Positions 52,848 to 62,646 of a stretch of DNA of 64,000 nt are shown here, in pieces. Source of the stretch: Spirosoma lacussanchae (lineage in GTDB: Bacteria; Bacteroidota; Bacteroidia; Cytophagales; Spirosomataceae); contig NZ_SWJG01000001.1 in the NCBI RefSeq assembly GCF_005870035.1, forward strand, positions 1,661,639-1,725,638. The letters are read 5' to 3'. Position 1 is the first letter of the stretch. Every line of letters begins with the position of its first letter. Below the pieces are notes generated by a model. The model was not told the origin of the DNA and made no database searches. It saw only the letters and a list, made by a program, of their open reading frames with translations. The translations under genes were made by a program, and so were the position numbers.

Positions 52848-53627
52848 ACTCATGGCCGACTCGTTGGCCAGTTCTTCGGCATGTTCTTTACCCAGGTACC
52901 GATCGATGACGTAATGAGCGATGTAGAGGACCGGGGTCAGCAGGACGGCGGTAGTCGCTTTATAGAGGTAGTTGATGATGCCTACCGCAATGACCTGTGC
53001 CAGCGACCAGTTGCCGAACACATAAAACGCGATGCCCAGCACCACGAACGAGTCGACGAGCTGCGACACCAGCGTAGAGCCGGTAGCCCGCAGCCAGATC
53101 TTGCGGCTCCCGGTGATCTTTCGCAGATACTGGAACACCGACGCATCGAGAATCTGCCCGATCAGAAAAGCCGTCAGCGACCCGATGATGATGCCCAATC
53201 CCTGCCGGAAAATCATCTGAAAGGCGTTGTTGATGTTGATGGGGTTTCCGGCCCCGTCTTTGGCGTTGACATCAAGCCAGAACTGAGCCGGGGGCAGCGT
53301 TGTCACGGCATAAATAATCAGGAAGCTATAGGCTACAAAGCCCGCCGTCAGGAACGAAATCCGCCGAACGCCCGCCTTGCCGAAGTACTCGTTAATGATG
53401 TCGGAGGTGACGAAAACGAACGGCCAGATAACGGCCCCCGCGGTGAGGTTAAAATCAAGGATGAAGTCGCCGAAGAGGTGAATCTGAGCGGGTTGGGTAC
53501 CCAGGAGGGTTTCGCCCGAGAATATTTTGACGCCGATGATCTCGGCAATGAGCGCGTTTGTCAGGAAAACGGCACTCAGAAAAATGTACAGATTGGTGCG
53601 CTTGTTGGTAAACGAGTAGGAAGGCAT
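52836..53627 (-). CDS. queuosine precursor transporter (VUT/YhhQ family)
   Basis: 263 residues with six or seven membrane segments (for example about 11-28, 54-72, 86-106, 133-150 and 180-200). Family segments include IIGVKIFSG, GAVIWPFVFVTSDIINEYFG, and SLTAFLIGQILDASVFQYLR and STLVSQLVDSFVVLGIAFYV. YhhQ imports 7-cyano-7-deazaguanine or related bases for queuosine synthesis. It converges on the methyltransferase with a 12-base overlap of the 3' ends. Confidence 0.93.
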   Translation of the reverse strand: MPSYSFTNKRTNLYIFLSAVFLTNALIAEIIGVKIFSGETLLGTQPAQIHLFGDFILDFNLTAGAVIWPFVFVTSDIINEYFGKAGVRRISFLTAGFVAYSFLIIYAVTTLPPAQFWLDVNAKDGAGNPININNAFQMIFRQGLGIIIGSLTAFLIGQILDASVFQYLRKITGSRKIWLRATGSTLVSQLVDSFVVLGIAFYVFGNWSLAQVIAVGIINYLYKATTAVLLTPVLYIAHYVIDRYLGKEHAEELANESAMSSFM

Positions 53628-53706
53628 GGGTAGCTGGGGTTGCGGTTGGGACCGGTTGTCAGCTAACGGCCATCGTCAGCCAGCAACCGAATACTACAAA
53701 CCTATT

Positions 53707-55116
53707 CTATTTTCGCTTATATACGCCTGCCGTTGCCGTTTTTTCGTAGCGTTCGGCCAGGGCCGGGGCGCGCTGGAAAAGCTTCTCTACTACGTTTTCG
53801 CGGTCAATGATATAATCGGGCGGGTCTTTCCGGAAATGGTCGAAGACGTTGATCACGGCTTCGTAATTATCGAGGTTACGCAGGTCGTACTTGGCCAGAT
53901 CCCAGTTGAGGTATGGCGTGGCGGGGCGGTTGTACTGGTAGGCGCTCAGGTCTTCGCCGATGATAAGCAGCCGCTGGTTACGAATTGTAGCCGTCAGGGG
54001 CGACGTACGGACCTGTAACTTACCGAGCCGGCCAAAATCGGAGCCCGGAATAAGGCCGAGCGCACCCTGGTAAAACAACAGCAGGATAAGCCCGAAAGCG
54101 GTTATAAAGCCCACTTCGGCCAGCCACTGCTTCCGGACATTTTCGAAGTAGAAGACGGCAAAATAAGCCATCGGAGGTACAAAGCTCAGGAAGGCCATCG
54201 GCGCCAGGAAAGGCATCAGCGCAATGGTCAGAACAGCTACGCCAAACCAGAGCACCATGATCTGCTGGATTCGCTGCTGCACGTTGACATACCGACTGCT
54301 GGTGTTGAACAGGCTCAGAAAACCCAGTATGCCCAGCCCCAGCGGAATCAGCAGCGACGCCACCAGCGACTGATAGTCAGACAGCGAATACTGGCGCACC
54401 CGAAAGACCGACGACAGCAGGTTGCGGTTAAAATCATCGAAGCTATCGCTCAGGTAATAAAACAAAATCGTAACCGCCAGCGGAAACAGAAATCCAAACA
54501 ACGACAGCGAATGCTGCCGGAAGGTAGCCCCCGTGTAAAGCAGCATCGACATGGCCGCCCAGATGATAAACAGGGCCGACGGCAGGTAAAAGAGCGCGGC
54601 TATGCCGATGTAAAAACCAACCTCGAAAACCTCATCGGTAGCCCCGCGTCGATCCATCTGCTTGACGAGCGTGCCCAGCGCCAGCAGCAAAAAACTGGTC
54701 GACATCAGCACCGGCGACAGGGTCAGGCAGTCGAACGACAGGTGCAGAAACAGCATGTATACCAGACCAGGCCAGAACGAGCGGTCGGAGTAGAAGTCGC
54801 GGACGTTGGCCAGGTAATTAACGTAGACAATCTGAAATACGGATACCAGCGTGGCCGCTACGTGTAATGAGGTAGCCGATCGGCCAAAAAGGGCGTTCAG
54901 CCCCCAGTAGACAGCCGCCGACAAGGGGCTCACACTGTCCCAGATGTCACGGTAGAGCAGGTGACCCTGGTTCATCTGCTCACCAACGAGCAGCCAGTTC
55001 AGCTCCGGAATGAGTAGCGGAAAGGGATGGAGCAGGAGCGGCAGCCGAATCAGCACCAATAGGCCCAGCAGACTAACGTATTGATAGGGGAAATATGAAC
55101 GAAAAAAACTAAGCAA
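53707..55116 (-). CDS. polytopic membrane protein, DUF6427-like
   Basis: 469 residues with about ten membrane segments (VSLLGLLVLIRLPLLL at the start) and a soluble C-terminal part (about 380-469) containing LLIIGEDLSAYQYN and DYIIDRENVVEKLF. The order resembles DUF6427 proteins of Bacteroidota, related to glycosyltransferase-type membrane proteins but without recognised catalytic residues. The only available start is a TTG at 55116; no in-frame ATG or GTG precedes it before a stop. Function unknown. Confidence 0.82.
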   Translation of the reverse strand: MLSFFRSYFPYQYVSLLGLLVLIRLPLLLHPFPLLIPELNWLLVGEQMNQGHLLYRDIWDSVSPLSAAVYWGLNALFGRSATSLHVAATLVSVFQIVYVNYLANVRDFYSDRSFWPGLVYMLFLHLSFDCLTLSPVLMSTSFLLLALGTLVKQMDRRGATDEVFEVGFYIGIAALFYLPSALFIIWAAMSMLLYTGATFRQHSLSLFGFLFPLAVTILFYYLSDSFDDFNRNLLSSVFRVRQYSLSDYQSLVASLLIPLGLGILGFLSLFNTSSRYVNVQQRIQQIMVLWFGVAVLTIALMPFLAPMAFLSFVPPMAYFAVFYFENVRKQWLAEVGFITAFGLILLLFYQGALGLIPGSDFGRLGKLQVRTSPLTATIRNQRLLIIGEDLSAYQYNRPATPYLNWDLAKYDLRNLDNYEAVINVFDHFRKDPPDYIIDRENVVEKLFQRAPALAERYEKTATAGVYKRK

Positions 55117-55321
55117 AGCCGGAATTGGGTAACGGTGGTCAGGGCGAAATTACGGTCAATTTCGGCAGAACGGAAAAAGCGTCGGATATTTGCGCGAATG
55201 GCCTCCCCAACGCCGATCGTACGATCCAGGCGACCGGTAACCGGAACGGGGCAGGGCCTGTATTAACAAAGTCAGTCCGCCGGGGTTAAACCGACTGGAT
55301 AGTGACTCAACCACAGATGAC

Positions 55322-55720
55322 ATGGAATCGAAACGACAGCAGAAAGTTGCCCGCCAGTTGCAGAAAGATTTGAGCGAAATTTTCCAGCGCGAGGTACCAC
55401 ACCTGTTCAACGGACCATCCAGTCCGGGGGGCTTTATAACCGTGACCAACGTGCGGGTGTCGCCCGATCTGAGCGTAGCCCGTATCTACCTGAGCTTTCT
55501 GGCCACCAAAAACAGGAATGAATTGCTGGACCTGATCCAGGAAAAAGGCAAAGTAATTCGGCAACACCTCGGCGACCGGGTGCGGCATCAGCTCCGCATC
55601 GTTCCCGAACTTCATTTCTTCCTGGACGACACCGCCGAATACGCCGACAAAATGGATAAACTCTTCGCCGGTCTGGAGATACCCCCCGCCCCGGCCGAGG
55701 ATGACGATGATACTAATTGA
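55322..55720 (+). CDS. rbfA: 30S ribosome-binding factor A
   Basis: 132 residues with the RbfA KH-like fold: RQQKVARQLQKDLSEIFQRE, VTNVRVSPDLSVARIYLSFL and the C-terminal HQLRIVPELHFFLDDTAEYADKMDKLF, characteristic of the family. It assists late 30S maturation in the cold. An acidic tail (EDDDDTN) ends the protein. The LolC/E-type permease gene follows on the same strand after 83 bases. Confidence 0.95.
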   Translation: MESKRQQKVARQLQKDLSEIFQREVPHLFNGPSSPGGFITVTNVRVSPDLSVARIYLSFLATKNRNELLDLIQEKGKVIRQHLGDRVRHQLRIVPELHFFLDDTAEYADKMDKLFAGLEIPPAPAEDDDDTN

Positions 55721-55803
55721 GTAAATGAGTACATGGTGATGGAGCGATTCAAACGATCGTCATGCCATCGCCATGCACTCGCTCACTTATTCACTCCGTA
55801 AGC

Positions 55804-57048
55804 ATGAACCTTCCTGCCTGGGTCGCCCGCCGGTACTTTTTCTCGCGTAAGAAACGCAGCTTCATCAGCTGGCTGTCGATATTGTCGATGCTGGGCGTGG
55901 GCGTGGGTACCATGGCGCTCATCATCGTTTTGTCGGTGTTCAATGGGATGGAAGAACTCAACCGGCAGCTCTTCCGCAACTTCGAAGCCGACATGACCAT
56001 ACTGCCCGCCGAAGGAAAGCGATTCATGGCCTCGTCTGCGCTTCTGTCGCAGCTTCGCCAAACGCCCGGCGTCAGCTTCATCAGCGCGGTGGCGCAGGAT
56101 AACGCACTGGCCCGCTACCGCGCTAGTGGGTCAACAGACGGGCAGGCGGTGGTGCAGTTGAAGGGGGTAGACGATAATTATACCCAGCGCAGCCAGCTCG
56201 ACTCTACCCTGATTCAGGGGCAGCTGGTGCTGCGTCGGGACGATGTTAACTATGCCGTTGTGGCCGAAGGGATACGCAACGACCTGAGCATTTCGCCAGT
56301 CGATATTCTTACCCCGCTCGAGATCCTGTATCCGCAGAGTGGACAGACGCTGAGTGCCATCAACCCGAACGCGTTTAACCGCGAAGCGCTGACAGTAGGG
56401 GGCGTGTTCTATATCGAAGTGCCCAATTACAATAATGTGGTGCTGGCGCCAATCAGCGTGGCGCGGGCCCTGTTTGGTTACGAGCCAGATGAGGTAACGA
56501 GTCTGGAAATTCAGCTGCGGCCGGGCACCGATGAGGAGGCTGCCAAACAGGCCCTGGAAGCCGTTGTCAGCAAAGCCGCTCCAGCCGTTCAACTGACCGT
56601 TCAGAGCCGCGACGACCTCAATCGGGATCTGTACCGGGCCATCCGGGTCGAGAAACTTTTTGTGGCGCTGACCTTATCGTTTATTATTCTGGTGGCGTCG
56701 ATCAACATCTTTTTCTCGCTGTCGATGCTGGTCATCGAAAAAAAGCAGGACATTGGCATTATGTTCGCCATGGGAGCTACGTCGGGTATGATACGGCGAA
56801 TCTTCCTGACCGAAGGGGCCATCATTGCGCTGACCGGAGCCATTACGGGGCTGGTGCTGGGCATCGTAATCTGTCTGTTGCAGCAGCAATACGGGTTTGT
56901 CAGTATGGGAACGCCCAGTTCCATTGTGGATGCGTACCCGGTCCGGCTCGATCTGATCGATGTTGTGCTGACGGGGGGGCTAGTTGTCCTGATGACTATT
57001 CTGACCTCCTGGTTCCCGGCGCAGCGCGCAGCCCGGTATATGGCCTAA
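55804..57048 (+). CDS. LolC/LolE-type lipoprotein release permease
   Basis: 414 residues from the ATG at 55804 (an ATG at 55762 gives unrelated residues). The start ARRYFFSRKKRSFISWLSIL is typical of LolC/E. An N-terminal membrane segment (about 22-45), a periplasmic domain (about 50-270) and three C-terminal membrane segments with the coupling motif EKKQDIGIMFAMGATSGMI complete the architecture, ending FPAQRAARYMA. With the LolD-like ATPase at 39096 it could release lipoproteins for transport, but the genes are far apart. Confidence 0.92.
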   Translation: MNLPAWVARRYFFSRKKRSFISWLSILSMLGVGVGTMALIIVLSVFNGMEELNRQLFRNFEADMTILPAEGKRFMASSALLSQLRQTPGVSFISAVAQDNALARYRASGSTDGQAVVQLKGVDDNYTQRSQLDSTLIQGQLVLRRDDVNYAVVAEGIRNDLSISPVDILTPLEILYPQSGQTLSAINPNAFNREALTVGGVFYIEVPNYNNVVLAPISVARALFGYEPDEVTSLEIQLRPGTDEEAAKQALEAVVSKAAPAVQLTVQSRDDLNRDLYRAIRVEKLFVALTLSFIILVASINIFFSLSMLVIEKKQDIGIMFAMGATSGMIRRIFLTEGAIIALTGAITGLVLGIVICLLQQQYGFVSMGTPSSIVDAYPVRLDLIDVVLTGGLVVLMTILTSWFPAQRAARYMA

Positions 57049-57145
57049 GAATTTCTTTATTTGTTAATGTGCTCACGAACAGCATGTATCGATTCTTTGC
57101 GTTGCTTTACCGCTCTTTCCCTAACTGACGTAACCGATTTGACCG

Positions 57146-57880
57146 ATGCAACCAATTGAATTAGTGGTTTTCGACATGGCCGGTACAACCGTTACCGACC
57201 ACCACGAAGTAGAGCGGTGCTTTGCGCTGGCAGCCGCTGAAACGGGTTTGTTCGTTACCGACGAACGAATTCTGGCCATGCAGGGGCTGGCCAAACGGTA
57301 CGTCTTCGAAACGCTCTGGAAAGAACAGCTGGGCGATGTGCATCCCGACGTGAATCACCAGGTCGATGTGTCGTACGCAGCTTTCCGGGGTATTCTGGAG
57401 AACCACTACGCCACCAACGGCGCCACGCCCACCGAAGGCTGTCTCGATACCTTCGCCTATCTGCACGAGCGTGGGATCGCCATTGCCCTGACAACAGGCT
57501 TCTACCGCACCGTAACCGACATCATCCTGGAAAAGCTGGGCTGGCTCGACGGCCTCAATCAGGATCGCGTCGGTAGCCCCAACAGCCTGATCCAGTTGTC
57601 CATTGCCAGCGACGAGGTAGAGCGGGGGCGTCCCTACCCGTACATGATCGAGCGGGCTATGGCTATGCTGGGCGTAACGAACCCCAAGGCTGTTATCAAC
57701 ATTGGCGATACCCCGTCCGATCTGCTGTCTGGCCGGGCCGCCGGGGTAGGCCTCAACCTCGGTATCACCAACGGAACCCACACGCAGGAGCAGCTGGAGT
57801 CCTATCCGCACGACCTCCTGCTGGCCTCGCTGGTCGATCTGCCCCAGCTGGTAGACAACCGCTACTTTGTTGTCAGCTAA
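57146..57880 (+). CDS. phosphonatase-like hydrolase (HAD, PhnX-related)
   Basis: 244 residues. Motif I is VVFDMAGTTVTD, the DxAGT form special to phosphonatases. The cap has GLAKRYVFETL with Lys50 at about the place of the Schiff-base lysine of PhnX. The motif III region is RGRPYPYMIERAMAML, with Arg where most HADs have Lys, and motif IV is INIGDTPSDLLSGRAAG. These features place it in the phosphonatase-like clade (TIGR03351 type), close to phosphonoacetaldehyde hydrolase. The next gene, 51 bases on, encodes the FAD oxidoreductase usually found with it. Confidence 0.9.
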   Translation: MQPIELVVFDMAGTTVTDHHEVERCFALAAAETGLFVTDERILAMQGLAKRYVFETLWKEQLGDVHPDVNHQVDVSYAAFRGILENHYATNGATPTEGCLDTFAYLHERGIAIALTTGFYRTVTDIILEKLGWLDGLNQDRVGSPNSLIQLSIASDEVERGRPYPYMIERAMAMLGVTNPKAVINIGDTPSDLLSGRAAGVGLNLGITNGTHTQEQLESYPHDLLLASLVDLPQLVDNRYFVVS

Positions 57881-57931
57881 CCCGTTGGTCCGAACCCTAT
57901 CGGGCGGGCCACTCCTCTGAACCGTTTATCC

Positions 57932-59077
57932 ATGTACGATCTTATCATTGTCGGTGCCGGTGCACTGGGAACGTTTCATGCCTATCATGCCGCCAAAGCC
58001 GGGCTGCGGGTGCTGTTACTTGAGAAAGACCGCTACCCGATGGGCGCCACCGTTCGCAACTTTGGCCAGGCGGTACCGTCGGGACTGGCGGGCCGCTGGT
58101 TCGAGTATGGCCGTCGGAGCCTGGAGATCTACCGCGACATTCAGGCACAAACCGAGCTGACGGTGCGGGCCAATGGCTCCGTCTACGTGGCTTCGGACGC
58201 CGATGAATGGACGCTGGTCAACGAGCTGCACGACCGGTATCAACAACTTGGCTATACCAGCGAGCTGCTCAGCCGGGCGCAGTGTCTGGCCAGATACCCG
58301 GCTTTGCAGGCCGACTACGTACGGGGTGGGCTATACTTCCCGCAGGAGCTGAGTCTGGAACCGGAACAGATGATTCACCGACTCATTGCCTTTATCCAGC
58401 AGAAGTACGGGGTGACGTACCAGTCGGGGGCGGCCGTGATTGATTGCCAGTCCAACTACAACGGGGCTATCATTACCCTCAGCAACCGGGAGCGGTACCA
58501 GGCCAGCCGGGTGCTGATCTGTTCCGGACACGAGGTTCGGCTGCTGTTTCCGGAGGTGCTGGCCGAGGCTGGTCTGGTGGTCAGTAAGCTGCAGATGCTG
58601 CTGGCCGAGCCGGTGGCGGGCCTGTCGCTGCCGGGCAATATCCTGACGGGGCTGACCATTCGGCGGTACGAGTCGTTTCAGCAGTGTCCGTCCTATGCGT
58701 CTATCGCTACGCCCCCCCAGCTGGCCACGCTGAAAGAATGGGGTATCCACATCCTGTTCAAGCAGGCCGTCGACGGGTCGATTATCATCGGCGACTCGCA
58801 CGAATACGCCGACGCGACACGGGCCGAAGATCTGGGCTATCATACGCAGGACTTCATCAACGAACTCATGCTGGCCGAAGCCCGGCGGATTGTCCGCTTT
58901 CCAATAACGGTTCGAAAAACCTGGGCCGGCTTCTACAGCCAGACCCCCGACGAGATCTTCGATTACCCGGTCGATGAGAATATTCGGATTATTACCGGCA
59001 TTGGCGGCAAAGGAATGAGCTCGGGTGCTGGCTTCGCCGAACAAACCGTTCGGCACTGGCTGAACGTCAGTGTGTAA
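57932..59077 (+). CDS. FAD-dependent oxidoreductase, TIGR03364 type (aminophosphonate oxidation)
   Basis: 381 residues of the DAO family: dinucleotide-binding GAGALGTFHAYHAAKAGLRV at the N terminus, YPMGATVRNFGQAVPSG, a second part RVLICSGHEVRLLFPE and the end IRIITGIGGKGMSSGAGFAEQ. The family is known for its recurrent pairing with phosphonatase-like hydrolases and is thought to oxidise the amine of 2-aminoethylphosphonate-like compounds to the aldehyde. Seen here: the same pair in order. Substrate (free or N-methylated aminophosphonate) cannot be told. The pair precedes a SusC/SusD set. Confidence 0.9.
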   Translation: MYDLIIVGAGALGTFHAYHAAKAGLRVLLLEKDRYPMGATVRNFGQAVPSGLAGRWFEYGRRSLEIYRDIQAQTELTVRANGSVYVASDADEWTLVNELHDRYQQLGYTSELLSRAQCLARYPALQADYVRGGLYFPQELSLEPEQMIHRLIAFIQQKYGVTYQSGAAVIDCQSNYNGAIITLSNRERYQASRVLICSGHEVRLLFPEVLAEAGLVVSKLQMLLAEPVAGLSLPGNILTGLTIRRYESFQQCPSYASIATPPQLATLKEWGIHILFKQAVDGSIIIGDSHEYADATRAEDLGYHTQDFINELMLAEARRIVRFPITVRKTWAGFYSQTPDEIFDYPVDENIRIITGIGGKGMSSGAGFAEQTVRHWLNVSV

Positions 59078-59193
59078 CCGGCCTCTGGGGTAAACAGGCT
59101 AAGCCTATGGAGCTGTTATTTTATTGTGATCATCTGCTTTTTCTGTTCATAAAGGATTGATAATCAAGAAATATTAGCGTAACAGTGCTGACA

Positions 59194-59201
59194 TACATTT
59201 G
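59194..59201 (+). promoter_or_regulatory. -7 promoter element for the susC-susD pair
   Basis: TACATTTG matches TAnnTTTG exactly and lies 36 bases before the susC-like start. No -33 TTG at proper spacing, which is common for regulated promoters. Confidence 0.5.
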
Positions 59202-59236
59202 CGGCTGGTACTTACTCGATACTAACCTGCACATGT

Positions 59237-62200
59237 ATGAAATCAACCTGTTTACCTTCTTTAACGCCCCCGTTCCCCGGTTTGCGCCGACTATGGATGG
59301 CGTTCTTTTTTTGTCTGCTGTCGGGGCTGGCGGCTACCGCACAATCCATTACCGGGCGGGTTAGCTCGGCCGATGACAACCAGCCAATGCCGGGGGTATC
59401 GATTGTCATAAAAGGCACCACTACGGGCACCACCACCGGAGCCGACGGGCGGTACACCCTCACAGTGCCGGGTCCTAACCGTACGCTGACGTTTTCGTTT
59501 ATCGGCTACGAGTCGCAGGAGGTGGCGGTCGGTAATCGGTCAACGGTCGATGTGTCGCTGAAGGGCGATGCCCAGACGCTTGGCGAAGTGGTGGTAACGG
59601 CTCTTGGTATCCAGCGCGAAAAGAAAGCCCTGGGCTATGCCACTCAGGAAATTCAGGGCAGCGCGCTGACCATAGCCCGCGAAACCAACGTGACCAACCA
59701 GCTGGCCGGTAAAGTGGCCGGGGTTACGGTAGTGGGTAGTCCGTCGGGCATTGGCGGCTCAGCGCGGGTTACGATCCGGGGCGAGCGCTCGGTTGATCTC
59801 AACAAAAACCAGCCGCTGTACGTCATTGATGGGGTGCCCATCTCGAACGGGCTCACCAGTGGGTCGGGCCGTAACAACCTCGAAGTAGACTTCGGCAACG
59901 GCGCCAGCTTCGTCAACCCCGACGATGTCGAGTCGATCAACGTGCTGAAGGGAGCGGCTGCGTCGGCGCTCTATGGCGCGCGGGCGGCCAACGGGGTAAT
60001 CGTGATCAAGACCAAATCGGGGCGCGGCAGCAAAGGCATCGGCGTTGAGATCAACACGAACCAAACCTTCGAAACACCTCTCGTGCTGCCCAAATACCAA
60101 AATGTATACGGACAGGGGAACGCCAACGGGGGCGACTTCGCCTTCGTGAACGGGGGCGGAGCCGGCCTGACCGACGGAACCGACGAAGCCTGGGGGCCTG
60201 CTTTCTCGCTTAATAAAAGCTACCCTCAGTATAACTCACCCCGCACGCTCAACGGCCAGCCCATTCCGTTCCGGGGGGGCGACCTGAACGCACCGGCGGG
60301 CAGCGTCATTACACCCACGGCCTGGGTACCCGAAACCGATAACCTGAAGAAGTTTCTGCAGACGGGCCATACCAATACGACCAACGTAGCCGTAACAGGC
60401 AGCAATGAATTCGGAAATTTCCGGCTGGCGCATACGCTCCTGAACCAAACCGGTATCGTTCCGAATACCGACCTGAAACGCTACACGACCTCGTTGAGCG
60501 GGGGCTACAACTTCACCCCCAAGTTTTCGGCCAATGCGTTTGTTAGCTACATCAAGGGCGAAAGCGGCAACCGGCCCTCAATCAGCTACGGTACCGAAAG
60601 TATCATGTACCTCTTCAACTGCTGGCTGCCGCCCTCGGTGCAGCTCGAGCCGATGAAAGATCTCTGGATGCGCGGTCTCGAAGGAACCCGCCAGTTCAGC
60701 TGGAACTACAATTACCACGACAACCCCTACCTGACGGTTTACGAAAATACGAATGGACAACTGTATGATCGTGTGATCGGGAATGCCTCGCTGAAATACG
60801 ATCTGACCCCCTGGCTGAGTGTTCAGGGCCGTACGGCCATCGACTACAGCAGCGAAAAACGCGAGTACCGGCGGGCGTTCAGCACCCAGCGGTTCCCGTT
60901 TGGGCAGTACCGCGATTCGCGCATCATTACCGAAGAACGCAACACCGACTTTCTGTTTACGGCCAACAAAGAGTTTAATGAAAACTGGACCCTGTCGGGT
61001 ACGTTTGGCGGCAACCAGCTGCGACAGAAATCGGATTTCTTGGAGAGCAATGCCGGTCAGCTGAACATTCCTGGTATCTACAACCTGACCAACTCGCGGG
61101 TGCCGCTGCAGGTAGCGCAGAGCCTGGTTGGCAAGCGGGTAAATTCGCTCTACGGGTCGGCCCAGCTGGCATTCCGGAATTATATCTTCCTGGAGATGAC
61201 GGCCCGCAACGACTGGTCGAGCGCGCTGACGCTGCCCGAGTATGCCCGGGCGCTGGGTACCCAGGATAATTCCTATTTTTATCCATCCGTTGCGCTCAGC
61301 GCCGTGTTGAGCGAGATGCTTACCCTGCCGCAGTCCATCTCCTTCCTGAAGGCCCGCGTTAACTACGCTTCGGTAGGTAACGATACGGACCCATTCACGT
61401 TCACCCAGGCGTATAACCCCAGCGATCCCTTCGGCAACAGCCAGGTCTACGGCGAAACCGACCGCCTGGCCAACTTCAACCTCAAGCCCGAAATCAGCAA
61501 CTCGTTCGAAGGCGGTGTGGAGCTAAAGCTGTTCAAACGCCGGGTGGGACTGGATGTGTCGTATTACCTGACCAATACCCGTAACCAGATTCTGAACATC
61601 CCGCTATCGATCACCAGTGGGTACAATAGCCGGGCTATCAACGCCGGATTGATCCGCAACAGTGGGGTAGAGGTGGCGCTGAACCTGGTGCCGGTCGAAC
61701 TGCCCAACAGCCTCCGCTGGGGTGTCGATTTTAACTTTTCGGCCAACCGCAGCAAGGTTATCTCGCTCTCTGACAACATCCAGAATTTCGTGATGGCCAG
61801 CCGCCGGGTCAGCATCGAAGCCCGCGTGGGTGAGCGGATGGGCGATATGTACGGCATTGGGTTTGCCCGGGTGCAGAACAGCGATCCGACAAAGCCATAC
61901 TACGATGCGTCGGGCCAGTATGTAGGTCAGATGGTCTTCCGCGATGGACGCCCGGTGGCTACGACCGAGCGTATCAAGCTGGGTAACTACAACCCCGATT
62001 TTCTGCTGGGTATTAACAACAGCCTGAGCTACAAGAATGTACGGCTGAGCTTCCTGTTCGACATCCGGCAGGGCGGCAAACTGTATTCCGAAACCCAGAC
62101 CGTGGGTCGCGAGGGAGGTATCATCATCGAAACCCTGGAGGGCCGTGCCGATGGGTACGACCTGAGTAAGCCCGGCAACGGCGTCATCGGGCAGGGCGCT

Positions 62201-62569
62201 AAAGTCGTTACCAATGCCGATGGCTCAACCACCTTTGCGCCGAACGACGTGAAGCTGAACTCACGGCAGTGGCACACGGCCTGGACCGGCGGGCGTAACA
62301 TTGCCGAAGGGGTTATGTACGATGCTTCTTTTGCGAAACTCCGCGAAGTACAGCTGGGCTTCAGTATTCCAGATCGGATCTGGGGTCGGGTACCGCTGCG
62401 GGGGGTAACCTTCACGCTGGTTGGTCGTAACCTGGCCGTATGGTCTAAAGTGCCGCATGTCGATCCGGAAACTATGTCGTATTCGGGCGGCACGGCCCTG
62501 CCCGGTATCGAATACATGGCTATTCCGTCGAGCCGCAGTTTCGGGTTCAACCTGGGTCTGAAACTCTAA
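59237..62569 (+). CDS. SusC/RagA family TonB-linked outer membrane protein
   Basis: 1110 residues. A signal peptide (LWMAFFFCLLSGLAATAQ) is followed by the carboxypeptidase-like domain (ITGRVSSADDNQPMPGVSIV, FSFIGYESQEV), the plug domain (LGEVVVTALGIQREKKALGY, then ARVTIRGERS and PLYVIDGVPI) and a large beta barrel ending in FGFNLGLKL. In the family it forms a TonB-driven channel with a SusD lid for nutrient uptake. The SusD gene follows after 77 bases. The cargo is unknown; the upstream aminophosphonate genes are a clue. Confidence 0.95.
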   Translation: MKSTCLPSLTPPFPGLRRLWMAFFFCLLSGLAATAQSITGRVSSADDNQPMPGVSIVIKGTTTGTTTGADGRYTLTVPGPNRTLTFSFIGYESQEVAVGNRSTVDVSLKGDAQTLGEVVVTALGIQREKKALGYATQEIQGSALTIARETNVTNQLAGKVAGVTVVGSPSGIGGSARVTIRGERSVDLNKNQPLYVIDGVPISNGLTSGSGRNNLEVDFGNGASFVNPDDVESINVLKGAAASALYGARAANGVIVIKTKSGRGSKGIGVEINTNQTFETPLVLPKYQNVYGQGNANGGDFAFVNGGGAGLTDGTDEAWGPAFSLNKSYPQYNSPRTLNGQPIPFRGGDLNAPAGSVITPTAWVPETDNLKKFLQTGHTNTTNVAVTGSNEFGNFRLAHTLLNQTGIVPNTDLKRYTTSLSGGYNFTPKFSANAFVSYIKGESGNRPSISYGTESIMYLFNCWLPPSVQLEPMKDLWMRGLEGTRQFSWNYNYHDNPYLTVYENTNGQLYDRVIGNASLKYDLTPWLSVQGRTAIDYSSEKREYRRAFSTQRFPFGQYRDSRIITEERNTDFLFTANKEFNENWTLSGTFGGNQLRQKSDFLESNAGQLNIPGIYNLTNSRVPLQVAQSLVGKRVNSLYGSAQLAFRNYIFLEMTARNDWSSALTLPEYARALGTQDNSYFYPSVALSAVLSEMLTLPQSISFLKARVNYASVGNDTDPFTFTQAYNPSDPFGNSQVYGETDRLANFNLKPEISNSFEGGVELKLFKRRVGLDVSYYLTNTRNQILNIPLSITSGYNSRAINAGLIRNSGVEVALNLVPVELPNSLRWGVDFNFSANRSKVISLSDNIQNFVMASRRVSIEARVGERMGDMYGIGFARVQNSDPTKPYYDASGQYVGQMVFRDGRPVATTERIKLGNYNPDFLLGINNSLSYKNVRLSFLFDIRQGGKLYSETQTVGREGGIIIETLEGRADGYDLSKPGNGVIGQGAKVVTNADGSTTFAPNDVKLNSRQWHTAWTGGRNIAEGVMYDASFAKLREVQLGFSIPDRIWGRVPLRGVTFTLVGRNLAVWSKVPHVDPETMSYSGGTALPGIEYMAIPSSRSFGFNLGLKL

Positions 62570-62646
62570 GCGTTCCTGTCCATTCAATCATCATAGTCAT
62601 TGGCGGTCTGCTGATCGTTAATGACTACCATCGATAGTCAAAAGCT